A stretch of 64,000 bases of DNA, taken from positions 124,001 to 188,000 of the forward strand of contig JACKJP010000007.1 in NCBI GenBank assembly GCA_020637895.1. Reading direction: 5' to 3'. The notes below the pieces were generated by a model. The model had not been told where the DNA came from. It was given only the letters and a program-made list of their open reading frames with translations, and ran no database searches. The stretch's first letter is position 1, and each line of letters begins with the position of its first letter. Shown here piece after piece: positions 54,814 to 63,013 of the stretch. The stretch comes from Rhodobiaceae bacterium (GTDB lineage: Bacteria > Pseudomonadota > Alphaproteobacteria > Rhizobiales > Tepidamorphaceae). A program made the position numbers and the translations under genes.

Positions 54814-55845
54814 CTAGTTGGCCACTTTGTAGTTTTCCACAAATTCCAGCATCGCCGCCGGATCCGACAGTCCTGCTTCCATTGCTTTGGCGATCCATTC
54901 CTGACGAACCGGCTCAATAGCCTTCTTCAAAGCCGACAGAGTGTCCGGCGACATTGTCACGAAGGTAGCTCCGCCATTCTTCAGAACATCGATCGCCTGG
55001 TCCTGAGCCACTTTCAAGGCATCACCTGCCCGCTTCGCCAGTGCTGCGCCGGAAACGCTGTCGATGGCCTTCTTGTCTGCATCGGAAAGCTTGTCCCACA
55101 CGCCCTTATTCATCGCAATCACGACGACCGTCGTTGAAACTCCACCGGGAACTCGAGTGATTGTTTTGAGTACGCCGTCGAGCTTGAAACCGACGACTGA
55201 GTCATATGGAAACACAGCGCCGTCGATAATCCCGCCGTTGGCAAGCTCATAGACTTCGGAAGCGGGTTTTGAGACAGGAACGGCGCCGAGCAACTCCAAG
55301 GCTTGCGTGACCGCTGGTGCGGGAGTCCGGATCTTAAGACCCTTGAGATCGTCGAGGCTATTGATCGCCTGCTTTGTCATTGAAAACTGGCCGGAATTAG
55401 CACAGTAAATGCCGATGATATGGACTTCCTTGAAATAATCGATCGGGGCCAGGAACTTATCATAGGCTGCCCAGTCAGCGGGACAACGCTGCTGCGGATC
55501 ATCACCAAGGAATGCACCCTCGAGACCCTCGATGGCAGTGAACCGACCCGGTGTATAACCGGGCAGAACAAACGTGATGTCAGCCAGGCCATCAGCCGCT
55601 ACGTCATATTGGCCTGCAACTGTTCCGATCACCTTTGGCGAGACATCGACCTTGACCCGGCCGTCTGTCGCCTTCTCTACCGCTTCCATCCATGGAAGCA
55701 TGATGTCCTTATGAAAGACATAGCTGGGTGGAAGCCAATTCGAATAACGAAGAGTTGTACCTTCAGCGCTCGCCGGCGACACGATAAAACCCGCGGCGAT
55801 CATGCAAATCAGAGCTGCACCAGCCCAAATCCTGTGATGAAACAT
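54814..55845 (-). CDS. TRAP transporter solute-binding protein (DctP family)
   Basis: The product is a periplasmic receptor of 343 residues with signal peptide (IWAGAALICMIAAGFIVSPASA) and mature start EGTTLRYSNWLPPSYVFHKD. The DctP-type core LKGLKIRTPAPAVTQALELLGAVPVSKPASEVYELANGGIIDG holds the conserved Arg that binds the substrate carboxylate (in KIRTP). ATG at 55845 follows GGGAGG. No DctQ or DctM permease gene is near, so it must use a permease encoded elsewhere. It is last in the catabolic cluster 59842-54814 and probably brings in the acid that the cluster degrades. Confidence 0.9.
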   Translation of the reverse strand: MFHHRIWAGAALICMIAAGFIVSPASAEGTTLRYSNWLPPSYVFHKDIMLPWMEAVEKATDGRVKVDVSPKVIGTVAGQYDVAADGLADITFVLPGYTPGRFTAIEGLEGAFLGDDPQQRCPADWAAYDKFLAPIDYFKEVHIIGIYCANSGQFSMTKQAINSLDDLKGLKIRTPAPAVTQALELLGAVPVSKPASEVYELANGGIIDGAVFPYDSVVGFKLDGVLKTITRVPGGVSTTVVVIAMNKGVWDKLSDADKKAIDSVSGAALAKRAGDALKVAQDQAIDVLKNGGATFVTMSPDTLSALKKAIEPVRQEWIAKAMEAGLSDPAAMLEFVENYKVAN

Positions 55846-55926
55846 CGTAACCTCCCTTATTGCCCAATCAGGCGTTGCTATTTTCGATTTCAATGCGAAG
55901 AACTGTCTGATTTATCTTTCATTCCC

Positions 55927-56496
55927 TCAAACCTTCGGCCGAATTTGATCGGGAGCAGGCTGCACCTTCCTTTTGCGGATAAGGCTGATGTGCTCGCCGG
56001 TCTGTGTGACCTGACCGTCTTGATTGATGAGATCGATCTGCTCGGTGACGATGCCGGCACCAGGCCGACTTGCACTGTCTCTCAATGCGGCGATCCGCAG
56101 GCGCACGTGAACGCTGTCGCCAATCCTGATTGGCAATTTGAAACGCCAGTTGTTCCAGCTGAGAGACGCCAGACCGGACTCGTGAATGTGTCCCGTTAAC
56201 GCGATCAACCCCTGAGCGATTACAAGCCCGAGCAAGCCGTGGGCGATGCGCTCGCCAAACTCGCTGCGTGCCGCGAATTCCGCATCCATGTGAATTGGCA
56301 TGAAATCGCCTGTCAGGCCGGCAAATGTTGCGAGCTCGGCGGCAGTGATCGTTCGCGCAGAGGTTACGAGCGTCTGGCCGACGTGGAAATCTTCAAACCA
56401 GTAACTGCTCGGAGCGATAATCGTATCCCGATCGTCGGCCTGGCCGGATCTCGGGTTGGGCATCGGGGCCACGGACCGATCGGAAATATCGTTCAT
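55927..56496 (-). CDS. MaoC-like dehydratase
   Basis: The product is an (R)-specific enoyl-CoA hydratase-type hotdog protein of 189 residues. The MaoC core is FAGLTGDFMPIHMDAEFAARSEFGERIAHGLLGLVIAQGL, with catalytic Asp (GD) and His (IHMD). The start is the ATG at 56496, which overlaps the acyl-CoA synthetase stop by 4 bases (ATGA); the longer open frame lies inside the synthetase gene. It likely hydrates the enoyl-CoA formed in this cluster. Confidence 0.88.
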   Translation of the reverse strand: MNDISDRSVAPMPNPRSGQADDRDTIIAPSSYWFEDFHVGQTLVTSARTITAAELATFAGLTGDFMPIHMDAEFAARSEFGERIAHGLLGLVIAQGLIALTGHIHESGLASLSWNNWRFKLPIRIGDSVHVRLRIAALRDSASRPGAGIVTEQIDLINQDGQVTQTGEHISLIRKRKVQPAPDQIRPKV

Positions 56497-58142
56497 ACTG
56501 GGCGCTGAGCCTGTTTCAACGGAGCCGCATTCAGGCTGCCCGCGTCGATCATCTGTCTGAGCTTGAATTTCTGAACCTTGCCGGTCTCGGTCAGCGGGAA
56601 ACCGTCGGCAAAGAACCAAAGAGAAGGCGCTTTGTGGGCCGCGATATTCTTGCGGCAAAAGGCACGCATTTCGTCAGGATCGGGCCGCGCTTCGCCGGAA
56701 GGAATTACGACGGCGCCGACCTGCTCTCCCCAATGAGGATCGGGAACGCCAACGACAGCTACGTCGCCAACGCCGGGAAACTCGCGGAGCAGTTCCTCGA
56801 TCTCGGCGGGAAAGATGTTCTCGCCACCGCGGATGATCATTTCCTTGAGGCGACCTGTAATGCGCAGGAAGCCGCGCGCATCCATCGTTCCAAGATCGCC
56901 CGAGTGAATCCACCCGTTGGGTCTCATGACCTTGGCCGTCTCATCCGGCATCTTGTAATAGCCGATCATCTGCTGATAGCCGCGGATGCAAATCTCGCCG
57001 ATTTCCCCAATCGGCAGGATCTCGCCGGTTTCGATATCGGCGATCTTGACCTCGATCAGAGGCATCGGCTGGCCGAGCGTATCGGTCTTGTCATCGACCG
57101 CGTCGTCCATATGAACGCCTGAGATCACGCCATGCATCTCTGTCTGCCCAAAGAGAATGACGATCTGGCAGTTCATCTCCGAGGCCGCGCGGCGTACGGT
57201 ACGCGCCTCAACTTTCGCGGCGCCCGCGACGAGATTTCGCAAGGTGGAGATGTCGTATTCGGCGCGCCTCGGATGAGTCAGCAGCGCTTCAATCATCGTC
57301 GGGACAAGAATCGAATAGGTGCCGCCGAACTCCTGGACCAGCTGCATATAGAATTCCGGGTCCCATTCCTCCGCAAGAAGATGCGTTGCACGGTGGGCGA
57401 CGGAGCCTATGCCGCCCACGCCCATCGCGCCGAGATGAAACATCGGCATGATGTTGACGTTCACTCCACCGTCGGCAAGTCCACCGCGGGCCTGCGCGAA
57501 CGTGGCCATATTCACAAGGCCCACATGGTGCAACACGATGCCCTTCTGGGCGCCCGTGGTACCCGACGTGAACATGATCATCGCCGGCGAATCCGGGCTC
57601 ACCGTCGGCAGTGCCGTGTCCTTGTCACCACTTTCCATAAAGGATTCGAAATCGGCGATGCGGAAAACATCCGGCGGCACGTTGAGCTTTTCGGCCGCGC
57701 TGGTCGCCGCCGCATGCATCTCGAAACCACGATACGTATCCATGACGAAAAGTGCGGAGACTTCAGCTCGCTCGAGAACATATTCGAGCTCGCGCTGCCT
57801 GAAGGCCGGATTGATCGTGACAAGGGTCATGCCGGCGAGCGCCGAGCCGTAGAGCATCAACACCCATTCGGGAATATTGCTCGCCCACATCGCAATGCGG
57901 TCGCCGGGCCGGTATCGGCCGAGAAGTGCTCCAGCCACGCGATGCGCGTCGCGTTCGAGTTGCCGGTATGTCCACGTGCGACGCTTTGCCGGATCGCGCG
58001 TTCCTGCGACAAGCGCCAGACGTTCAGGCGCTCTTGCTGCCGTATCGGCCAGAAGGTGACCCAACGTCCAGGCGCGAAATCCTCCAATGTCGGCAGCGGG
58101 CCAATAGGATTCGGTCAGAGTGCGCGTGCGGTAGGCTTCCAT
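56493..58142 (-). CDS. Acyl-CoA synthetase (AMP-forming)
   Basis: The product is an ANL-superfamily ligase of 549 residues that activates a carboxylic acid with ATP and CoA. The phosphate loop is IMFTSGTTGAQKGIVLHH (about residues 180-197); the adenine region ILFGQTEMHG; the hinge and C-terminal domain SGDLGTMDARGFLRITGR and IRGGENIFPAEIEE; the final LTETGKVQKFKLR holds the catalytic Lys. ATG at 58142 (MEAYRTRTLTES) comes 12 bases after the SDR stop. Substrate not readable, though cyclohexanecarboxylate- or fatty-acid-type ligases look closest. Confidence 0.92.
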   Translation of the reverse strand: MEAYRTRTLTESYWPAADIGGFRAWTLGHLLADTAARAPERLALVAGTRDPAKRRTWTYRQLERDAHRVAGALLGRYRPGDRIAMWASNIPEWVLMLYGSALAGMTLVTINPAFRQRELEYVLERAEVSALFVMDTYRGFEMHAAATSAAEKLNVPPDVFRIADFESFMESGDKDTALPTVSPDSPAMIMFTSGTTGAQKGIVLHHVGLVNMATFAQARGGLADGGVNVNIMPMFHLGAMGVGGIGSVAHRATHLLAEEWDPEFYMQLVQEFGGTYSILVPTMIEALLTHPRRAEYDISTLRNLVAGAAKVEARTVRRAASEMNCQIVILFGQTEMHGVISGVHMDDAVDDKTDTLGQPMPLIEVKIADIETGEILPIGEIGEICIRGYQQMIGYYKMPDETAKVMRPNGWIHSGDLGTMDARGFLRITGRLKEMIIRGGENIFPAEIEELLREFPGVGDVAVVGVPDPHWGEQVGAVVIPSGEARPDPDEMRAFCRKNIAAHKAPSLWFFADGFPLTETGKVQKFKLRQMIDAGSLNAAPLKQAQRPV

Positions 58143-58153
58143 TGCGACCGGCC

Positions 58154-59008
58154 CTACTCGCCGACGCCCGAGTCGCGTCTGAATATGCCGCGTGTCGAAG
58201 ATGGATGAACCCCCGCTGCACCAAAGCCCGTCCATGCAATCGGGTCGCTTGCGACAACGGAGGCCTCCACCAGATCCATACCGGCGGGCCAGCGGTTTGC
58301 GAGAATTCGGCGGCCGGTGAAATCATCAGACAGATCGGACGCAAGGAACCGGATGGGTCCTTCCATGATGGTGTCCGGGAACATGTCTTCAACCTTGATG
58401 CCAATCCGCTCCGTCATCCGAGAAACGGTAGCGCCGCCGGGGATCAGAACGTTCGCAGTCACGCCCGTGCCGGCGAGATTGTGCGCCATGACGGAAACTT
58501 CTGCTTCCATCGCCGCTTTCGACCCGCCATAGAGCGGCATACGCAACATCGTATCCAGGCTCGTCGTGTTGCTGACGATCCGTCCCCAGCCCTTTTCGAT
58601 CATCGACGGCGCGAGCCGCGCGGCAATCATGATCGGGGAGGTCGCGTTGACGGAAAAGAACAGGTTGAGCTTTTCGCGGTCGATCTCCCAGAAATTAAAC
58701 GGGTTCTCCATGTAGTTCCGTCTCAGCGCGTCGATACCTATTCCGGCATTGCTGAGAAATATGTCGATCGGGCCGAAGATGCTCGAGGCATCCGCCGCCA
58801 GCCTTTCCGCCCCATCGTCGGTGGTGAGATCGCAAATGATAGTCGCCACACGATCCGTTCCGGCACCGCTCTCGGACGCGACATCGTCCAGCGTCTGCTG
58901 GTTGGTCGACGACAGGATCACTTTGTGACCTTCAGCCAGCAATGCCAAAGCCATCACGCGTCCAAGGCCGCGACCGGCTCCCGTCACAAGGGCTACTCGC
59001 TGCGTCAT
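58154..59008 (-). CDS. SDR family oxidoreductase
   Basis: The product is a short-chain dehydrogenase of 284 residues. Cofactor motif VTGAGRGLGRVMALAL, then FLSNAGIGID, catalytic Ser in SNTTSLDTML and Tyr/Lys in PLYGGSKAAMEAE. In the catabolic cluster it would oxidise the 3-hydroxyacyl-CoA, the third step of a beta-oxidation-like route. ATG at 59008; the gene follows the crotonase by 42 bases and precedes the ligase by 11. Confidence 0.9.
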   Translation of the reverse strand: MTQRVALVTGAGRGLGRVMALALLAEGHKVILSSTNQQTLDDVASESGAGTDRVATIICDLTTDDGAERLAADASSIFGPIDIFLSNAGIGIDALRRNYMENPFNFWEIDREKLNLFFSVNATSPIMIAARLAPSMIEKGWGRIVSNTTSLDTMLRMPLYGGSKAAMEAEVSVMAHNLAGTGVTANVLIPGGATVSRMTERIGIKVEDMFPDTIMEGPIRFLASDLSDDFTGRRILANRWPAGMDLVEASVVASDPIAWTGFGAAGVHPSSTRGIFRRDSGVGE

Positions 59009-59050
59009 CTTTCCTCCCCCTCGCATTCGTCGCGATTGATCGTCAGCCGT

Positions 59051-59842
59051 CTAACGGCCCTTCCAGTTCGGCGGTCTTTTCTCGACAAACGCGTTGACGC
59101 CCTCTTTCGCGTCCTCGGACTGATTGACCAGATTGACGGTCATCATCTCGAGCATGACGAGGCTCTCCGTATCGGCATCGAGCCCGCGGTTGACGGCGGC
59201 TTTGGTCATTGCCATTGCAAACGGGCTCTTGCTTGCCAGCATCTCGCAGAGTTCGCGCACTTCGCGGTCCAGCTCGCTCGTGGGCACCGCGTTGTTGACC
59301 AGCCCCCAATCTGCGCACTCATCTCCGCTGAGCAATTTGCCCGTCATCATCAATTCTTTTGTCCGGCGAATGCCGACAACGCGCGGCAGGCGGTACAACG
59401 GCCCCGCGCCGGCAAACAGGCCACGATTGATGTGATAATCCCCAATGCGGGCGTCTGATGCCGCGATGGCAAAATCGCAGGCAAGCATCAGTTCAAAGCC
59501 CCCGGCTGTGGCATAACCTTCCACCACGGCGACCGTCGGCTTTTTCAGGTTGTAGAGCCGTGTATAGAAGCCCGACATTGCCTGTTGATAGGCCATGGGG
59601 ATCTCGGCCAATGTCGGCCCGACGGAACCTTCCAGATCGGCGCCGGCGCAAAACGTCCCGCCGCGACCACGGAAAACGATAACTCGGACAGAGTCATCCT
59701 TTTCCAACCCGGTTATGGTTTCATCCAGTCGCTCAAGCAGCTCCTTGCTGACGCTGTTCTTCTTGTGCGGCCTGTTCAGCCAGAGAAGCGTCACCCACTC
59801 CGACAGTTTTTCTACCTGCAGTACATCGCTTTCCTGAGCCAC
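59051..59842 (-). CDS. Enoyl-CoA hydratase/isomerase (crotonase)
   Basis: The product is a crotonase of 263 residues. Oxyanion segments are GRGGTFCAGADLEGSVGP (about residues 55-72) and EGYATAGGFELMLACDFAI (about 101-119); the C-terminal end VNAFVEKRPPNWKGR is typical. GTG start at 59842 (MAQESDVLQVEKL) is favoured by GAGGA just upstream. It is first of the five-gene minus-strand cluster crotonase-SDR-ligase-MaoC-TRAP receptor. Confidence 0.92.
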   Translation of the reverse strand: MAQESDVLQVEKLSEWVTLLWLNRPHKKNSVSKELLERLDETITGLEKDDSVRVIVFRGRGGTFCAGADLEGSVGPTLAEIPMAYQQAMSGFYTRLYNLKKPTVAVVEGYATAGGFELMLACDFAIAASDARIGDYHINRGLFAGAGPLYRLPRVVGIRRTKELMMTGKLLSGDECADWGLVNNAVPTSELDREVRELCEMLASKSPFAMAMTKAAVNRGLDADTESLVMLEMMTVNLVNQSEDAKEGVNAFVEKRPPNWKGR

Positions 59843-60404
59843 GTTTCCTCCCCGACATCTTCTTCTTTTTGAAGCGACATTCCGTCGCCTATTGGCCATT
59901 TCCGGGCAGATTTAGGACACGTCCCTACATGGAGTGTTTAGAGCGCCGATCGAAAGCCCAGCCCCGCATCCGCTTCTTAATGAGTTTCATTTATTATGCA
60001 CGAACAATAATATGCAAGCGTCATTTTCGGCATCGCTGATCAAATGAATCTTCAAAAATATGAATAAGCGGCTGTCTTTTTGGCCAATCACGTTCTAAAT
60101 GCGTGACATGCCCAAGCTGGCCCACAAGTCGAGCCTTCTGGCGCTACTGCAATTCGTCCGGTTAAATGAGCCCCATTTATTTCACTGTGCCGGGATATTG
60201 ATAGGCTTCTGAAAAGATTACCTGTTCCAATTTCTTGCGGAACTCAAATGACGGCCTCTTCCTCTCGATGAAATGCGTTTGATAATCCGCTGGCCCGCCA
60301 GTGGCGTCGTTGGAGCGACCACACGCCTCATTTTCGCCGGAAACAATCTCGACTAGGGTGTGTATTAGAAATCGATCAAGCGTGTCCCCGGGGGGAAGTC
60401 TGGT
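59843..60404. other. Intergenic region between crotonase and eptA
   Basis: This 562-base stretch separates two divergent genes. The part from about 59930 to 60170 is AT-richer and holds the promoters of the catabolic cluster. The part from about 60177 to 60360 has a minus-strand reading frame that looks like a degraded crotonase end (separate entry). I see no RNA gene or riboswitch. Confidence 0.5.
60177..60360 (-). pseudogene. Possible remnant of a crotonase C-terminus
   Basis: On the minus strand, codons ending at the stop at 60177 give GPADYQTHFIERKRPSFEF then RKKLEQVIFSEAY. The THFIERKRPSF piece resembles the conserved C-terminal FxEKRxPxF of enoyl-CoA hydratases, and the stretch is not shadow of any gene on the other strand. 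No start or N-terminal part exists; upstream the frame runs antisense into eptA. A deletion remnant is my best reading, with low certainty. Confidence 0.25.
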
Positions 60405-62066
60405 ATGAATCGCTTGCTGCGCTGGCGGCCCTCGGTCAGTCAGTCCGTGTTTATAGTTGCCGTCTCGGCCTATCTGCTGGCGGTCTTCAATTTCACCTTC
60501 TGGCACAAGACAGTCGCGTATTTCGGTCCGCACCCGGAACTCTTCTGGCTGTTTGCCATCGGCATCACCGGCCTGATGACGGTGATCGTGTCGCTGTTCT
60601 CGCTGTCTTACCTGACCAAGCCACTGATCATCTTTTTGATCCTCGTCGGCGCGGTGGCAGCCTTCTACACCGACAATTACGGGACGATCATTTCGCGCCA
60701 GATGATCGAGAACGCGGTGACGACCACGGCCCATGAGGCAAAACACCTGATCACCTGGCAGTTCATCGCCTATGTGGCGGTTTTCGGCCTGCTGCCGTCG
60801 GCGCTCGTTGCCTGGGTTCGTATCCGGCCCGTGCCGTTCCGCCGGCGCCTTCTCCAAAGGGCAGCCATTCTCGTCATAGCGCTGGCTGCTGTCGCGCTGC
60901 CGGTAACCGTCAACTACCCGGCCTTCTCGTCAACCTGGCGCGAGCATCAGGATCTGATGGCGTCTTTCACGCCAGCCGCGCCGATTGCCAGCGCGGTCAA
61001 GTACGGCGTCGTCGCCTGGCGAGAAGCGCACGCGCATCTGGAACCGATCGGGCAGGACGCACGTCGAACGTTACCTGTTGCGGGGCGCAAGCCGGTTCTC
61101 GCCATCATGGTCATCGGCGAAACCGCACGCGCGGCCAATTTCAGCCTCGACGGCTACGCCCGTGAAACCAATCCGGAACTCAAGAAGCGCGACATCATCA
61201 ACTTCACCAACGCGTCAAGCTGCGGCACCTCTACCGCCGTTTCAGTCCCGTGCATGTTCTCCGAATTTACCCGGGCGAACTACAGCGAGGATGCTGGCCG
61301 GTCTTACGAAAACCTGCTCGACGTCATGCAACATGCCGGCATGCGTGCCGAGTGGTGGGACAACAACACCGGATCGAAAGGCGTCGCCGCCCGAGCACCA
61401 ACGCGCGTCTTCACCTATGAAACGGACCCCAAATATTGCGAGGACGGGGAGTGTCGTGACGAGATCATGGTCGACGCCCTGCCCGCCTTCTTCGACAGCG
61501 TGAAGGGCGATACCGTACTGGTCATCCACCAGATCGGCAGCCATGGACCGACCTATCATCTGCGCTACACCAAACCGTTCGAACGGTTCACGCCGGTATG
61601 CAGGACGGCTACGTTTGCAGAGTGCACCCACGACGAGATCGTCAACGCCTATGACAATACGATCCTCTATACCGATCACGTGCTGGCGCGGATCATCGAC
61701 ATGCTGAACGAACGGCAGGGCCAGTTCACCAGCATGATGTTCTATGCGTCGGATCACGGAGAGTCGCTCGGCGAGAACGGTCTCTATCTGCACGGTGTGC
61801 CGTATTTCCTCGCACCGAGCGAGCAGACCCACATTCCTTTCATGTTCTGGCTGTCCAACGATCTCGCAGAGGAGCGCGAAGTCGATACGGCCTGCCTGAA
61901 GTCGCATGAGGATGCACCCGTCTCGCACGACAATGTCTTCCACTCGATGCTCGGCCTGATGGATATCGACACGAGCGTCTATCACCGCGACCTCGACATA
62001 TTCGCATCGTGCCGCGACCGCGCGGCGCAGATCAGCGCCGGGGCTTCAGCCAGTGCGACGAATTGA
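60405..62066 (+). CDS. eptA: Lipid A phosphoethanolamine transferase EptA
   Basis: EptA, 553 residues, is an inner-membrane enzyme that moves phosphoethanolamine from phosphatidylethanolamine to lipid A, lowering negative charge and giving polycationic-peptide tolerance. Five N-terminal helices span about residues 12-165. The catalytic periplasmic domain has VIGETAR (Glu239 metal ligand), the nucleophile Thr275 in SSCGTSTAVSVPCMFS, and metal ligands in HQIGSHGPTY and ASDHGESLGENGLYLHG. Length and motifs are canonical for the EptA/MCR family. dgkA overlaps its 3' end. Confidence 0.93.
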   Translation: MNRLLRWRPSVSQSVFIVAVSAYLLAVFNFTFWHKTVAYFGPHPELFWLFAIGITGLMTVIVSLFSLSYLTKPLIIFLILVGAVAAFYTDNYGTIISRQMIENAVTTTAHEAKHLITWQFIAYVAVFGLLPSALVAWVRIRPVPFRRRLLQRAAILVIALAAVALPVTVNYPAFSSTWREHQDLMASFTPAAPIASAVKYGVVAWREAHAHLEPIGQDARRTLPVAGRKPVLAIMVIGETARAANFSLDGYARETNPELKKRDIINFTNASSCGTSTAVSVPCMFSEFTRANYSEDAGRSYENLLDVMQHAGMRAEWWDNNTGSKGVAARAPTRVFTYETDPKYCEDGECRDEIMVDALPAFFDSVKGDTVLVIHQIGSHGPTYHLRYTKPFERFTPVCRTATFAECTHDEIVNAYDNTILYTDHVLARIIDMLNERQGQFTSMMFYASDHGESLGENGLYLHGVPYFLAPSEQTHIPFMFWLSNDLAEEREVDTACLKSHEDAPVSHDNVFHSMLGLMDIDTSVYHRDLDIFASCRDRAAQISAGASASATN

Positions 62067-62433
62067 AACTGTCCCACGCCAGCGTGGCTGGCGGCACCTG
62101 ATTGCCGCTACGCGCTACTCCCTTGGCGGTCTGCGCATCATCCTCCAGGAGAGCGCGTTCCGTCACGAGGTCATCGCCTGGATCGGCATCCTCATCGTCT
62201 TCTTCGCGGTGGGTGCCGAACCGGTTGAATATCTTGTCTCGGCATTGCTGTTCCTGATCACCATTGCGGTCGAGGCCCTCAATACCGCGATCGAGATCAT
62301 CGTCGACCGATCGTCGCCGGAAATTTCGGATTTCGGCAAGGCGACGAAAGATCTCGGCTCCTTTGCGGTGTTCTGCATGCTGACGGCGAACGGGATCTTT
62401 CTGCTCTATGTGCTGGGCCGGCACCTGATCTGA
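62053..62433 (+). CDS. dgkA: Diacylglycerol kinase
   Basis: DgkA, 126 residues, is a three-helix inner-membrane kinase that turns diacylglycerol into phosphatidic acid. The motif FRHEVIAWIG and the signature AVEALNTAIEIIVDR carry the conserved Glu and Asn residues of the active site. Its GTG start at 62053 lies 14 bases inside the end of eptA, so it is translationally coupled. This makes sense: EptA releases diacylglycerol from PE, and DgkA recycles it. Confidence 0.93.
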   Translation: MRRIETVPRQRGWRHLIAATRYSLGGLRIILQESAFRHEVIAWIGILIVFFAVGAEPVEYLVSALLFLITIAVEALNTAIEIIVDRSSPEISDFGKATKDLGSFAVFCMLTANGIFLLYVLGRHLI

Positions 62434-62488
62434 ACGGTCCAGAGATGAATCATTTGAATCGCCTGGAACGTGTTCCTGACAAAGTGAA

Positions 62489-62884
62489 TCAACCGGCAGT
62501 CGCTTCAGCGTAGTTCGACACCTCGACCAGGTTTCCGTCCGGATCGCGGAAATAGATAGACGCCATCGGCCCCCTCGCCCCTTCGCGAATGACCGTATCG
62601 ACCTCAACTGTCACCCCATATTCCGCAAGTTGCGCCTTCACCTTCGAAAGCGGCAGGTCGGTCAGAAAGCACAGATCGGCGGTACCGGGAGCGGCGGCTC
62701 GGGCATTGGGACGGAATTCGCGGCCGGCCTGATGGATGTGCATTTTCTGGTCGCCGAAATGCAGTGCCACCGGGCGACCGGGCTGACGGCGCACCTCCAT
62801 GCCCAGCACCTTTTCATAGAAGGCAACGCTCGCCGCTTCGTCGGCCGCGGTAATGACGATGTGATCGATGGACAGAATATGCAT
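62489..62884 (-). CDS. VOC-family (glyoxalase/dioxygenase fold) protein
   Basis: The product has 131 residues with a vicinal-oxygen-chelate fold: MHILSIDHIVITAADEAAS (first metal His), VALHFGDQKMHIHQAGREF (second His region), and the end YFRDPDGNLVEVSNYAEA with the metal Glu. This is closest to small glyoxalase or fosfomycin-resistance-like VOC proteins, substrate unknown. The ATG at 62884 is used; the upstream open frame is not family-like. It lies downstream of the P450 on the same strand. Confidence 0.87.
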   Translation of the reverse strand: MHILSIDHIVITAADEAASVAFYEKVLGMEVRRQPGRPVALHFGDQKMHIHQAGREFRPNARAAAPGTADLCFLTDLPLSKVKAQLAEYGVTVEVDTVIREGARGPMASIYFRDPDGNLVEVSNYAEATAG

Positions 62885-62962
62885 GCGAACTCCGTTCTGC
62901 TCATGTGCGACATTGAACGGCAGGGTCAGTGCAGGCAAGCCGGTGCCTGAGCCTTGAAACAC

Positions 62963-62992
62963 AAAGGGCGCCGCAGCGATGCGGCACCCTTT
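62963..62992 (-). terminator. Rho-independent-type terminator after the P450 gene
   Basis: On the minus strand AAAGGGTGCCGCA pairs with TGCGGCGCCCTTT (62992-62980 with 62975-62963) across a 4-base loop, with one T-G pair, 13 bp in all. TTTGTGTTT follows. It lies 21 bases after the P450 stop codon. Confidence 0.6.
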
Positions 62993-63013
62993 CCGTTGAG
63001 ACAGTTGCCGGGC

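Noticed and set aside
57926..59458. A 510-codon plus-strand open frame across the ligase, SDR and crotonase genes
   Set aside because: It crosses three recognisable genes on the other strand and shows only shadow composition rich in Arg and His.
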